NCBI GenBank assembly: GCA_002393575.1
Contig: DGSN01000021.1
Coordinates: 1 to 42,011, forward strand
Source of the DNA: Prevotellaceae bacterium UBA4361
GTDB taxonomy: Bacteria; Bacteroidota; Bacteroidia; Bacteroidales; Bacteroidaceae
Direction of reading: 5' to 3'
DNA length: 42,011 nt
Below the pieces are notes generated by a model. The model had not been told where the DNA came from. It worked only from the letters and a program-made list of their open reading frames with translations, and made no database searches. Position 1 is the first letter of the stretch; each line of letters starts with the position of its first letter. Both the position numbers and the translations under genes were made by a program. This document shows positions 7,205 through 14,165 of the stretch, piece by piece.

Positions 7205-8707
7205 TTAGTTTTTAAACTTATTAATACAATCAATATAGGCTTCCACGCTGGCAGCAATGATGTCGGTGTTGGCACCAAAACCGTAGTACATGTGGTTGTC
7301 ATACTCCACCTGCATGTGTACCTTACCCATGTCGTCGCTACCCTTGCTGATGGCCTGAATCGTGAATTCCTTCAGCGTCATCTGGCGGTTCACAATCTTC
7401 TTCAGAGCCTTGATAGCAGCATCCACAGGACCATTACCACTGGCACAAGCCTCAAATTTCTCGCCAGCGATGTTCAAGCCAAGGCTTGCCACCGACCTCA
7501 CGCCAACGCCACTCGTCACTTGCAGGTAGTCCAACTTGATGCGGTGGTTCTCAGCACGGTCAGCACCAGCAAGCACGAGGATGTCATCATCATTGATGTC
7601 CTTCTTCTTGTCAGCCAACTTCAAGAACTCCTCATACACCTTGTCGAGCTTATCCTTCTCCAAATTCACGCCCAGCAATTGCAAGCGGTTCTTCAGAGCA
7701 GCACGTCCCGAACGAGCCGTCAGCACGATGGAGTTGTCATCAATACCCACATCGTGAGGGTCCATGATTTCGTAAGTCTGCACATTCTTCAGCACACCAT
7801 CCTGATGAATACCACTCGAATGAGCAAAAGCATTCTTGCCCACGATAGCCTTGTTAGGCTGAACAGGCATGTTCATCAAGCTCGACACCATGCGGCTCGT
7901 CGGATAAATCTTCGAAGTGTTGATATTCGTTTCAATACCAATCGCCTTGTGGCACTTCAGAATCATCGTCACCTCTTCGAGCGACGTGTTGCCAGCACGT
8001 TCACCAATGCCGTTGATAGTCACCTCCGCCTGGCGAGCACCATTGAGCACACCAGCCATCGTGTTGGCAGTAGCCATGCCGAGGTCGTTGTGGCAGTGAG
8101 TGGAGAGAATAGCCTTGCCAGCACTCAGTCCATCCACATGCTCCATCAGGTACTTGATTTTCTCGCCATACTCGTAAGGCAGACAATAGCCCGTAGTGTC
8201 AGGTATGTTACAAACAGTAGCACCAGCCTTCACCACAGCATCAATCACGCGAGCCAGATACTCATTCTCCGTGCGACCAGCGTCCTCCGCATAGAATTCC
8301 ACGTCCTCCACGTAGCGCTTGGCATACTTCACCGCAGCCGCTGCACGCTCAATGATTTCCTCGCGCGTGGAATTGAACTTAAACTTGATGTGGGAATCAC
8401 TCGTGCCGATACCCGTATGGATGCGCTTATGCTTGGCAAACTTCAACGCATCGGCAGCCACGTCGATATCCTTCTCAACCGCACGAGTCAAAGCACAAAT
8501 CGTCGGCCAAGTCACAGCCTTCGAAATCTCTATCACCGAATTGAAATCGCCTGGCGACGAAATCGGGAAACCAGCCTCAATGACATCCACGCCCAACAAT
8601 TCCAACTGCTTCGCCACCTGTATCTTCTCAACAGTATTCAACTGGCAGCCTGGCACCTGTTCACCATCTCTCAGTGTGGTGTCGAAAATAAACAATCTGT
8701 CTGACAT
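7205..8707 (-). CDS. leuA: 2-isopropylmalate synthase
   Basis: A 500-residue first enzyme of leucine synthesis (2-oxoisovalerate + acetyl-CoA). DTTLRDGEQVPG is at residues 9-20, the metal-binding STHCHNDLGMATANT segment is complete, followed by NGIGERAGN. The C-terminal regulatory domain (about 365-500) suggests leucine feedback inhibition. It is the first structural gene of the operon; its start at 8707 follows an attenuator (8789-8942) and a consensus promoter (9030-9060). The gap to leuC is short and carries a partial repeat (7191-7201). Confidence 0.96.
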   Translation of the reverse strand: MSDRLFIFDTTLRDGEQVPGCQLNTVEKIQVAKQLELLGVDVIEAGFPISSPGDFNSVIEISKAVTWPTICALTRAVEKDIDVAADALKFAKHKRIHTGIGTSDSHIKFKFNSTREEIIERAAAAVKYAKRYVEDVEFYAEDAGRTENEYLARVIDAVVKAGATVCNIPDTTGYCLPYEYGEKIKYLMEHVDGLSAGKAILSTHCHNDLGMATANTMAGVLNGARQAEVTINGIGERAGNTSLEEVTMILKCHKAIGIETNINTSKIYPTSRMVSSLMNMPVQPNKAIVGKNAFAHSSGIHQDGVLKNVQTYEIMDPHDVGIDDNSIVLTARSGRAALKNRLQLLGVNLEKDKLDKVYEEFLKLADKKKDINDDDILVLAGADRAENHRIKLDYLQVTSGVGVRSVASLGLNIAGEKFEACASGNGPVDAAIKALKKIVNRQMTLKEFTIQAISKGSDDMGKVHMQVEYDNHMYYGFGANTDIIAASVEAYIDCINKFKN

Positions 8708-8734
8708 TATATTTTAATGATTTAGTTTTTGTAT

Positions 8735-8763
8735 TCTTTATTCTTCATTTTTCATTCTGCATT
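8735..8763 (-). repeat. Short GAAGAAT-type heptamer array in the leuA 5' leader
   Basis: Between the attenuator and leuA the minus strand reads a short GAATGAA / AAATGAA / GAATAAA series with a 7-bp period. It is the smallest of the GAAGAAT-type arrays in the window and lies in the untranslated leader. Confidence 0.55.
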
Positions 8764-8788
8764 CCCAGAGAGGCAATCCGCCACAAAC

Positions 8789-8823
8789 AAAAAACCTTCC
8801 TCATCCGCTCGGAATGAGAAAGG
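8789..8823 (-). terminator. Leucine operon attenuator terminator
   Basis: On the minus strand the arms CCTTTCTCAT (8823-8814) and ATGAGGAAGG (8804-8795) form a stem with one mismatch and a 9-base loop, followed by six T (8794-8789). It lies between the leader peptide and leuA. Part of its 5' arm and loop, CTCATTCCGAG (8818-8808), can instead pair over 11 positions (one G-U) with CTCGGAGTGAG in the leader peptide (8888-8878), which would abolish the terminator. This is the layout of translation-coupled attenuation. Confidence 0.88.
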
Positions 8824-8846
8824 CATTATCTTTCGGGCTCTCGCAG

Positions 8847-8942
8847 TCAAACACAAGCCTTACGACAAAGCAACTCTCTCACTCCGAGCTTTCTAAGTCG
8901 TAGTGAAAGAAGAATGCCGCTAATAATAATCTGGTTCAACAT
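8847..8942 (-). CDS. Leucine operon leader peptide (31 aa)
   Basis: A short frame starting MLNQIIISGILL and ending CRKACV. Of 31 residues, 8 are Leu, 4 Ile and 2 Val, a strong excess of branched-chain residues. It has a full AGGAGG 10 bases before the ATG, rare in this group. The codons for Leu19-Gly20-Val21-Arg22 form the antiterminator arm. A further hairpin, TACGAC and AAAGC pairing with GCTTT and GTCGTA inside the leader, would hold that arm in its loop when the peptide is completed. The expected role is sensing charged Leu/Ile tRNA by ribosome stalling. Confidence 0.85.
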   Translation of the reverse strand: MLNQIIISGILLSLRLRKLGVRELLCRKACV

Positions 8943-9029
8943 ACGAAATAAACCTCCTGTTTTGTTTCAATATCATTGGAGCGAAAGGAAAATGGGAATG
9001 AAATTGCCACTATCCTTCCTTTTCGACTG

Positions 9030-9060
9030 CAAAGATATGCAAAAACTATGTATTTGCAAA
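9030..9060 (-). promoter_or_regulatory. Leucine operon promoter
   Basis: On the minus strand TTTG (9060-9057), 19 bases, then TATCTTTG (9037-9030): an exact match to the Bacteroidetes primary-sigma consensus TTTG-N19-21-TAnnTTTG. Transcription would begin about 80 bases before the leader peptide. Confidence 0.85.
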
Positions 9061-9467
9061 ATATTCCATCCATTTTCTACTCATTTACTTATGAATTAAA
9101 ACAAAAACCACTATTTTTACGCACAAGCCGAAAGCAAGAGAGCACCTTCTCTTATCTATTTCGTACAAAACCATACATCCCCATTTCTCCCCACCCATCC
9201 TCTCGCCTCAAAAAACCATTCAAAATATACAAAAACTCTGACTATTGCCTATTAATTAGCTGTATGCTGAAAGGCAGAAGGCCTGAAAAGACCATAGGCA
9301 GGTGGTGAAGTGCAAAGCACGGAACCCCTGCTAAGCATACATACAATAACGGAACCCCGAAGCGGGTGACAGAAACGTTTGCCTATTCGGCAAATTCCTT
9401 CTCCAACTCAGCTATTGCCTCGTCGAAATCCTGAAAGTTTCCTTCGACAAACTGCTGCTCGCTCCGT
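9061..9467. other. Non-coding stretch with hairpin cluster (9262-9340)
   Basis: No convincing gene. At 9262-9340 an outer stem GTATGCT/AGCATAC (9262-9268 with 9334-9340) encloses GCAGG/CCTGC (9298-9302 with 9327-9331) and the hairpin GTGCAAAGCAC (9310-9320). The last is the core of one hairpin of the 13141-13408 element. The outline resembles a cloverleaf but lacks tRNA sequence features. It is probably a REP-like dispersed element. Confidence 0.5.
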
Positions 9468-9623
9468 TCTATTCTCGCCACCGACTCGCCCGTTCAAGTC
9501 TTCGACCTCACAGGCAAGCCACAAGGCACATCCAGCAACTGGGCCGAAATCTCCACCCAGCTCCTCCCAGGCATCTATGTGGTGAAGGGCAACAACACCA
9601 GCACCAAGGTCGTGATACGGTAA
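9468..9623 (+). pseudogene. Relic of a secreted-protein C-terminal tail
   Basis: A 51-codon stretch ending in TAA reads VQVFDLTGKPQG, then LLPGIYVVKGNNTSTKVVIR. This is the pattern of Bacteroidetes C-terminal sorting-type tails (F.L.G..., GIY.V......KV.). There is no start and no recognisable upstream domain in this frame, so it looks like the remaining 3' end of a deleted exported-protein gene. Confidence 0.6.
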
Positions 9624-9679
9624 CAGCGAAAAAAGACGTGCTTCACGCAGAAAACGCAGAAATACGCAGAAAAAAATTC

Positions 9680-9739
9680 ATGAAAAATTCGTGGGAATTC
9701 ATGTTTTTATTTTAGCATGAACTCCCACGAATTTTTCAT
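9680..9739 (-). terminator. Long hairpin downstream of the BspA-like gene
   Basis: Arms 9680-9703 and 9716-9739 are 24 bp with one mismatch and a 12-base loop. They begin ATGAAAAATTCGTGGG on either strand. On the minus strand the 3' arm is soon followed by a T-run, so it can terminate the gene ending at 9756. The plus side carries short ACGCAGAA repeats (about 9646-9670). Confidence 0.6.
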
Positions 9740-9755
9740 TATACCTTTCTTTCCT

Positions 9756-11897
9756 TTATTCGCTGCTACCAAGAATAAGGTTTACTATCATAACAAGGTC
9801 TGAAATATCGATATCTCCGTCATTGTTCATGTCCGCTGTTGTTTTATCAAAATTCGTTTGAGAGTTATCCAGTATGTAATTTACAGTTAGAACAACATCT
9901 GTGATATCAACAATTCCGTCCCCATTCACATCACCCTTAGCGTTGCCATTCATTACAATATTTAAGAATTTCTTCCAACCAACAGCTTGACTGTAAGCTG
10001 TTGTATTTTTAACATTCAAAATGGCATTTTCATAGGTTTCAGAAGAAAAACAATTATCCTTGATGGTAGGTGGTGTTGAGGCCTGAGAAGTCACGCTACT
10101 TAAACTGGTACAATCAGCAAATCCATATTGCCCGATGGAAGTAACTTTCGAAGGGATGGTTATACTTTCAAGTTTCGAGCAACCTGAGAAGGCTCTTTCT
10201 CCCACAGACGTGACAGATGCAGGAATAAAGCCGTCACCATCAACTATTGACTTGCAACCATAAAAAGCATAATTGCCGAGTCCTGTACCCTTGAATTGGC
10301 TGTCATATTCCATTGTCGTCAGAGCAGTGCAGCCATAGAACAAGTAATTGTATAGACGAGTGGCGTTGCCGAGTTTGGCCTTCACCAAGGTCGTGCTCAG
10401 GGCGAAAGGAGAATAACCGGAGTTGGTACTATAACTGAGCGGACGGCCAATGAACACCGACTGCAGCGGACAGTCATAGAACAGACCTTTCGAACTACTG
10501 TTATAGCCCAAAGACAGCGTCTCATCACTCTCCTCGATGGTAACGCCTGTAACGGAGGTGCATCCGTTGAAGGCGTAATTGTCGATGGACGTGATATGCG
10601 GCTTGATCACAAGGTCTGTGAACTTCACACAGTTCTGGAAAGCATACTGACCGATGGACTTGACCGACTCGGGAAGTGACAAAGCATCCCAGGTCAGAGA
10701 CTTGCAGCCAGAGAAGGTGTAATTGCCCACAGCCGTCGGCTTGCACTGACTGTTGTACACCATTGTCTTCAGAGCAGTGCAGTTGTAGAACAGATAGTTC
10801 CAGATGCCTTTCACGGGGTTGCCCAAATGTGCCTTCACCAAGGTCGTGCTTTGAGCGAACGGGGAATAACCGTAGCCAGAGCCACTGTAGCTAAGCGGAC
10901 GGCCGATGAATACCGACTGCAAGGGGCAGTCGTAAAACAGACCCTGGCCGTTGTTGGAACTGGATTTATAGCCCAGTTTCAATGTCTCTTCACCCTCCTC
11001 AATGGATACACTCGTCACAGAGGTGCATCCGTTGAAGGAATAATTGTCGATAGACGTGATATGCGGCTTTATCACAAGGTCTGTGAACTTCACGCAGTTC
11101 CGGAAAGCATACGCACGGATGGACTTCACGGACTCAGGCAGTGCCAAGGCATCCCAAGTCAGAGACTTGCAACCGGAAAAGGTGTATTCGCCCACGGCTG
11201 TCGGCTTGCACTGGCTATTGTACACCATTGTCTTCAGAGCAGTGCAGTTGTAGAACAAATAATTCTGTATAAGCTGCAAGGGGTTGCCCAAATGTGCCTT
11301 CACCAAGGTTGTGCTCTGGGCGAACGGAGAATAACCCTCTTGAGAGCTTGCACTGTAGCTCAGTGGTCTGCCAATAAAAACCGAGTATAGCGGACAATCA
11401 TAGAATAGGCCCCGGCCACCACCACCGATAGAGGCATTATAACCCAAAGACAGCGTCTCATCGCTCTCCTCGATGGTCACGCTTGTAATTCCATAACAAC
11501 CATTAAAGACACCATTACCGATAGATGTTATCTGTGCAGGAATAACGAATCCTGTCATGCCATTACAACCAGAAAAGGCGTAATTGCCAATTTTCTTAAG
11601 GAGGTTGGACGTGAAATTCACTTTGTCCAAAGACGTACATCCCACAAAGGCATAGTCACCAATGGCAGTTACAGTATAAGTTTTTCCGTCGTGAATCACG
11701 GAGGCTGGGATAGAAACTACACCTGAATAAACATTGTCTGTTTTACTATAATAAGTGACAGACGCTGTCATATTTGTTGATGATGTGATGTTGTAATAAA
11801 TGCCCCCACTCTCAAAGTCATAGGCTGAAGCCATTTGTGTGATGCCACTAAGTAAAAATAGCAGCGATACTAATTTCCAATAATGATTCAATTTCAT
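9756..11897 (-). CDS. BspA-like leucine-rich-repeat surface protein with dockerin-like tail
   Basis: An exported protein of 713 residues if begun at MKLNHYWKLV (11897); two further ATGs lie 2 and 7 codons upstream. After a signal peptide ending near QMASA, most of it is LRR_5/BspA repeats (IGDYAFVGCTSL-type units). Three near-copies of about 130 residues, each with LFYDCPL.SVFIGRPLSYS and SPFA.STTLVKA.LGN, show recent internal duplication. The C-terminal 60 residues hold two calcium-loop motifs, DVNGDGIVDITD and DMNNDGDIDISD, as in dockerin type I. BspA-type proteins are surface adhesins in other species; the target here is unknown. No consensus promoter was seen upstream. Confidence 0.88.
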   Translation of the reverse strand: MKLNHYWKLVSLLFLLSGITQMASAYDFESGGIYYNITSSTNMTASVTYYSKTDNVYSGVVSIPASVIHDGKTYTVTAIGDYAFVGCTSLDKVNFTSNLLKKIGNYAFSGCNGMTGFVIPAQITSIGNGVFNGCYGITSVTIEESDETLSLGYNASIGGGGRGLFYDCPLYSVFIGRPLSYSASSQEGYSPFAQSTTLVKAHLGNPLQLIQNYLFYNCTALKTMVYNSQCKPTAVGEYTFSGCKSLTWDALALPESVKSIRAYAFRNCVKFTDLVIKPHITSIDNYSFNGCTSVTSVSIEEGEETLKLGYKSSSNNGQGLFYDCPLQSVFIGRPLSYSGSGYGYSPFAQSTTLVKAHLGNPVKGIWNYLFYNCTALKTMVYNSQCKPTAVGNYTFSGCKSLTWDALSLPESVKSIGQYAFQNCVKFTDLVIKPHITSIDNYAFNGCTSVTGVTIEESDETLSLGYNSSSKGLFYDCPLQSVFIGRPLSYSTNSGYSPFALSTTLVKAKLGNATRLYNYLFYGCTALTTMEYDSQFKGTGLGNYAFYGCKSIVDGDGFIPASVTSVGERAFSGCSKLESITIPSKVTSIGQYGFADCTSLSSVTSQASTPPTIKDNCFSSETYENAILNVKNTTAYSQAVGWKKFLNIVMNGNAKGDVNGDGIVDITDVVLTVNYILDNSQTNFDKTTADMNNDGDIDISDLVMIVNLILGSSE

Positions 11898-11918
11898 AAT
11901 CATAACGTTGCAGCACAT

Positions 11919-12278
11919 GTGGTGAACAAATACAGATAGATATTATTACAACAGTCTTTTTACAGATTCTTCATTTTTGTTTAAGTGCTGCAATTATAAA
12001 CAAACAGAAGAACATCAATAAACTGACTATGCAAAATAGAAAAGGGAAAAACACCATGCTGGTTGTTTTTGACATTTTCGTCACAACCGTCAACATAAAT
12101 TTCCTCGTTACAAAGTTCTGAAAAAAAATTATAATCAACAACATATTAGGCAAAAAAAGTTATTGTTATTGGAAAACGAGATGAACCTTTCATAAGATAA
12201 TCCCCTTCGCTGTACTCACTTATTTCTTACTTTTCATAACAAACATTCCAACACAAGGGAATAAACTTCATGGAGTGG
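11919..12278. other. AT-rich gene-free stretch
   Basis: The region between the BspA-like gene (minus) and the HU-like gene (plus) is AT-rich. A 60-codon minus frame (11971-12153) is hydrophobic but has no supporting signal. Nothing else is recognised here. Confidence 0.4.
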
Positions 12279-12353
12279 TTTTCCGTTTGTACGGAAAACT
12301 TTTCCGTGTAAACGGAGAACCTTTCCATTTACGCGGAAAACTTTTCCATGTAG
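12279..12353. repeat. 21-bp palindromic tandem repeats upstream of the HU-like gene
   Basis: Three 21-bp units (12279-12299, 12300-12320, 12321-12341) and a partial fourth (12342-12353) of the form TTTTCCGTTTGTACGGAAAA. Each unit is a near-palindrome of TTTTCC...GGAAAA. The 21-bp period places every unit on the same face of the helix, as expected for a protein-binding array. It lies about 30 bases upstream of the promoter of the HU-like gene. Confidence 0.7.
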
Positions 12354-12380
12354 TTTTTTTCGTTACATCAGCTTTTTCTA

Positions 12381-12411
12381 TTGGAATGGTTGGAAATTTT
12401 GCATAACTTTG
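12381..12411 (+). promoter_or_regulatory. Promoter of the HU-like gene
   Basis: TTGG (12381-12384), 19 bases, TAACTTTG (12404-12411): a near-consensus Bacteroidetes promoter with one mismatch at -33, about 90 bases before the start codon. Confidence 0.65.
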
Positions 12412-12499
12412 TCCAGACTTTTCGGATGAGCTTCTATGGCAGACGGAAAGTCATAGAGATTCAGGATAACATTGTAATACCTAAAACACAAGAAAAACC

Positions 12500-13129
12500 A
12501 TGAACTATTGTAAGCAGGAGATGCCTGACCTGCATGGGACAGGCGAGCAGAAGAGTTATTTTCGACCTATCACCTACACAAACATCCACGGGGAACAGCT
12601 GTTCAAGCGCATGGGCATGGATGGTTCGGGACTATCGGAGGAAGCAATGTATGCAGCGGTGCGCATTATTCGTGAAACGCTCATACATTATTTATCTATA
12701 GGACATACGGTGACGATTGACGGATTAGGCAGTTTTCGCCTTTCACTTGGTCTGAAGGAAGGAAAGGTGATGGAGCCGACGGATGACGAATCGGACAAGA
12801 CAAAGCGCAATGCGCAGAGTGTTGAAGTGAAGAAGGTGATGTTCAAGGTGGACCGCAATTTCTTGCAGGAACTGAATATGGTTACTTGCCTGGAACGCGC
12901 TGAGACGAAGCATCTGAAGAACCCTGGCACAACTAAGGAGGAACGCCTGCAGATGGCTCTGGACTATCTGGACAGTCATGCCTTCTTCCGTGTGGCGGAC
13001 TATGCGGAGTTGACGGGACTCTCCATTTCTGCTTCGCGCAGAGAGCTGAATGCATGGGTTGCGGACGAAACGTCGGGGCTGAAAACGAATGGCAGAGGAA
13101 CGCACATTGTGTACGTGAAAGAAAATTAA
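12500..13129 (+). CDS. HU-like DNA-binding protein with C-terminal winged helix
   Basis: A 209-residue protein of the HU-related type frequent in Bacteroidales. Residues about 25-125 carry the HU fold (EEAMYAAVRIIRETLIHYLS, then HTVTIDGLGSFRLSLG). Residues about 140-205 look like a winged helix (HAFFRVADYAELTGLSISAS). Such proteins probably organise DNA or regulate genes, but no specific function is established. It has its own promoter with a 21-bp palindrome array upstream, which could be its own target (inference). Confidence 0.85.
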   Translation: MNYCKQEMPDLHGTGEQKSYFRPITYTNIHGEQLFKRMGMDGSGLSEEAMYAAVRIIRETLIHYLSIGHTVTIDGLGSFRLSLGLKEGKVMEPTDDESDKTKRNAQSVEVKKVMFKVDRNFLQELNMVTCLERAETKHLKNPGTTKEERLQMALDYLDSHAFFRVADYAELTGLSISASRRELNAWVADETSGLKTNGRGTHIVYVKEN

Positions 13130-13140
13130 AAATTAAAAAT

Positions 13141-13408
13141 TAAACTTTCCCATCCTTTGAATAATTGTATCAGAAGACGCTGAAAGCGTCACCGCTCAGT
13201 AACCGAGGGTGCAAAGCACCCCCGGATAGCTGTGTGTCCGCTCAATCGACTCTGAAAGAGTCGCCCATCTGTGGCTGTTGGGGCACTCCTTCAGAGTGCA
13301 TATAGACCAAATACACACCATCCGCAGGTCGTTCCGACCTACGGTTACTGAGCGATGACGCCTTCAGCGTCAGAGGGTTACACTATCCCAATATGATGGG
13401 AAAGTTTA
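13141..13408. repeat. 268-bp palindromic multi-hairpin element
   Basis: Perfect 14-bp inverted ends TAAACTTTCCCATC (13141-13154) and its inverse (13395-13408). Inside, 30-bp inverted arms (13176-13205 and 13342-13371) differ at two positions. Six compact hairpins fill the element: 13176-13190, 13207-13221, 13248-13262, 13283-13299, 13326-13340 and 13357-13371. Left-half loops are GAAA/CAAA-like, right-half loops are their inverse (TTC), so the whole is a palindrome made of palindromes. It is flanked by TTAAAAA repeats on both sides. No open frame is present. It could be a REP/BIME-like or MITE-like element. Confidence 0.75.
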
Positions 13409-13484
13409 GTTAAAAATTAAAAATTAAAAGTAAAAAGGGGAAAGATAATTTTCAACATTTATCTTGTAACTCTCTAAAATGTTG

Positions 13485-13492
13485 TATATTTG
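13485..13492 (+). promoter_or_regulatory. -7 element of the exonuclease gene
   Basis: TATATTTG matches TAnnTTTG; no good -33 was found. A start of transcription near 13499 fits the ATG at 13517 and excludes the upstream TTG start at 13490. Confidence 0.5.
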
Positions 13493-13516
13493 CCAAAATG
13501 GAAACTGAAGGTGATT

Positions 13517-14020
13517 ATGATTGAAAGACTGAAGGACTTTGCTGCAATAGATTTTGAGACTGCCAACTTTGAGCAGTCGTCGGTGTGTGCGGTGGGAATT
13601 GTGGTGGTGCGGAACGGTGAAATCGTGGATTCGTTCTATTCGCTCATTCAGCCTGAACCGAACTACTATTGCCGCCGATGCACGAAGGTGCATGGGTTGA
13701 CGCGTGAGGACACGGAGGAGGCACCCGTGTTTCCGAAGGTGTGGGCAAAGATTGAGCCGATGATTGAGGGTTTGCCGCTCGTAGCGCACAACAGCCGTTT
13801 CGACGAGGGTTGCCTGAAGGCGGTGTTCAAGGTGTATTCGATGGACTACCCCGACTATGTGTTCTACGACACGCTCTATGCCTCGCGCCGCGAAATGCCG
13901 TATCTGGAAAACCACCAACTACAAACGGTAGCCGCGGAATGTGGCTACCGTCTGGAGCATCACCATCATGCACTCGCCGATGCTGAAGCCTGTGCGTGGA
14001 TTGCAAGGGAGGTGTTTTGA
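13517..14020 (+). CDS. DnaQ-fold 3'-5' exonuclease
   Basis: A 167-residue DEDD-type exonuclease. Motif I is FAAIDFETAN (Asp and Glu ligands), motif II lies in LVAHNSRFDEGCL, and motif III is HHALADAEACAWIA, the DEDDh arrangement. It is like the epsilon subunit or RNase T fold without a polymerase domain. Small stand-alone members are common in Bacteroidales and may act in DNA repair or RNA trimming. The start at 13517 is chosen because an earlier in-frame TTG overlaps the -7 element. It is followed by a GAAGAAT array shared with the convergent GH95 gene. Confidence 0.88.
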   Translation: MIERLKDFAAIDFETANFEQSSVCAVGIVVVRNGEIVDSFYSLIQPEPNYYCRRCTKVHGLTREDTEEAPVFPKVWAKIEPMIEGLPLVAHNSRFDEGCLKAVFKVYSMDYPDYVFYDTLYASRREMPYLENHQLQTVAAECGYRLEHHHHALADAEACAWIAREVF

Positions 14021-14027
14021 ATGAAGA

Positions 14028-14165
14028 ATGGTTTTAAATGAAGAATGAAGAATGAGGAATGAAGAATGAGGAATGAAGAATGAATTTTACTCCATGTAAT
14101 CATTATTTTTCATTCCTCATTCTTCACTCTTCATTCTTTATTCTTCATTCCTCATTCTTCATTTC
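14028..14165. repeat. Inverted GAAGAAT heptamer arrays between convergent genes
   Basis: The plus strand has about seven ATGAAGA/ATGAGGA heptamers (14038-14086), a 25-30 base spacer, then the inverse series to 14163. The transcript of either flanking gene can form a long imperfect hairpin, so this may act as a two-way terminator. The right part enters the GH95 gene: its final residues MKNEE and stop are written in heptamers. Confidence 0.85.

Noticed and set aside
7292..8704. Long plus-strand open frame opposite leuA
   Set aside because: Shadow of leuA; His/Leu/Ser-rich translation without motifs.
9262..9340. tRNA-like cloverleaf outline
   Set aside because: Seven-base outer stem and inner hairpins fit roughly, but there is no T-loop GTTC, no anticodon arm of proper size and no CCA end on either strand.
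11971..12153. Small hydrophobic minus-strand frame
   Set aside because: AT-rich, no promoter or ribosome site, no neighbour relation.
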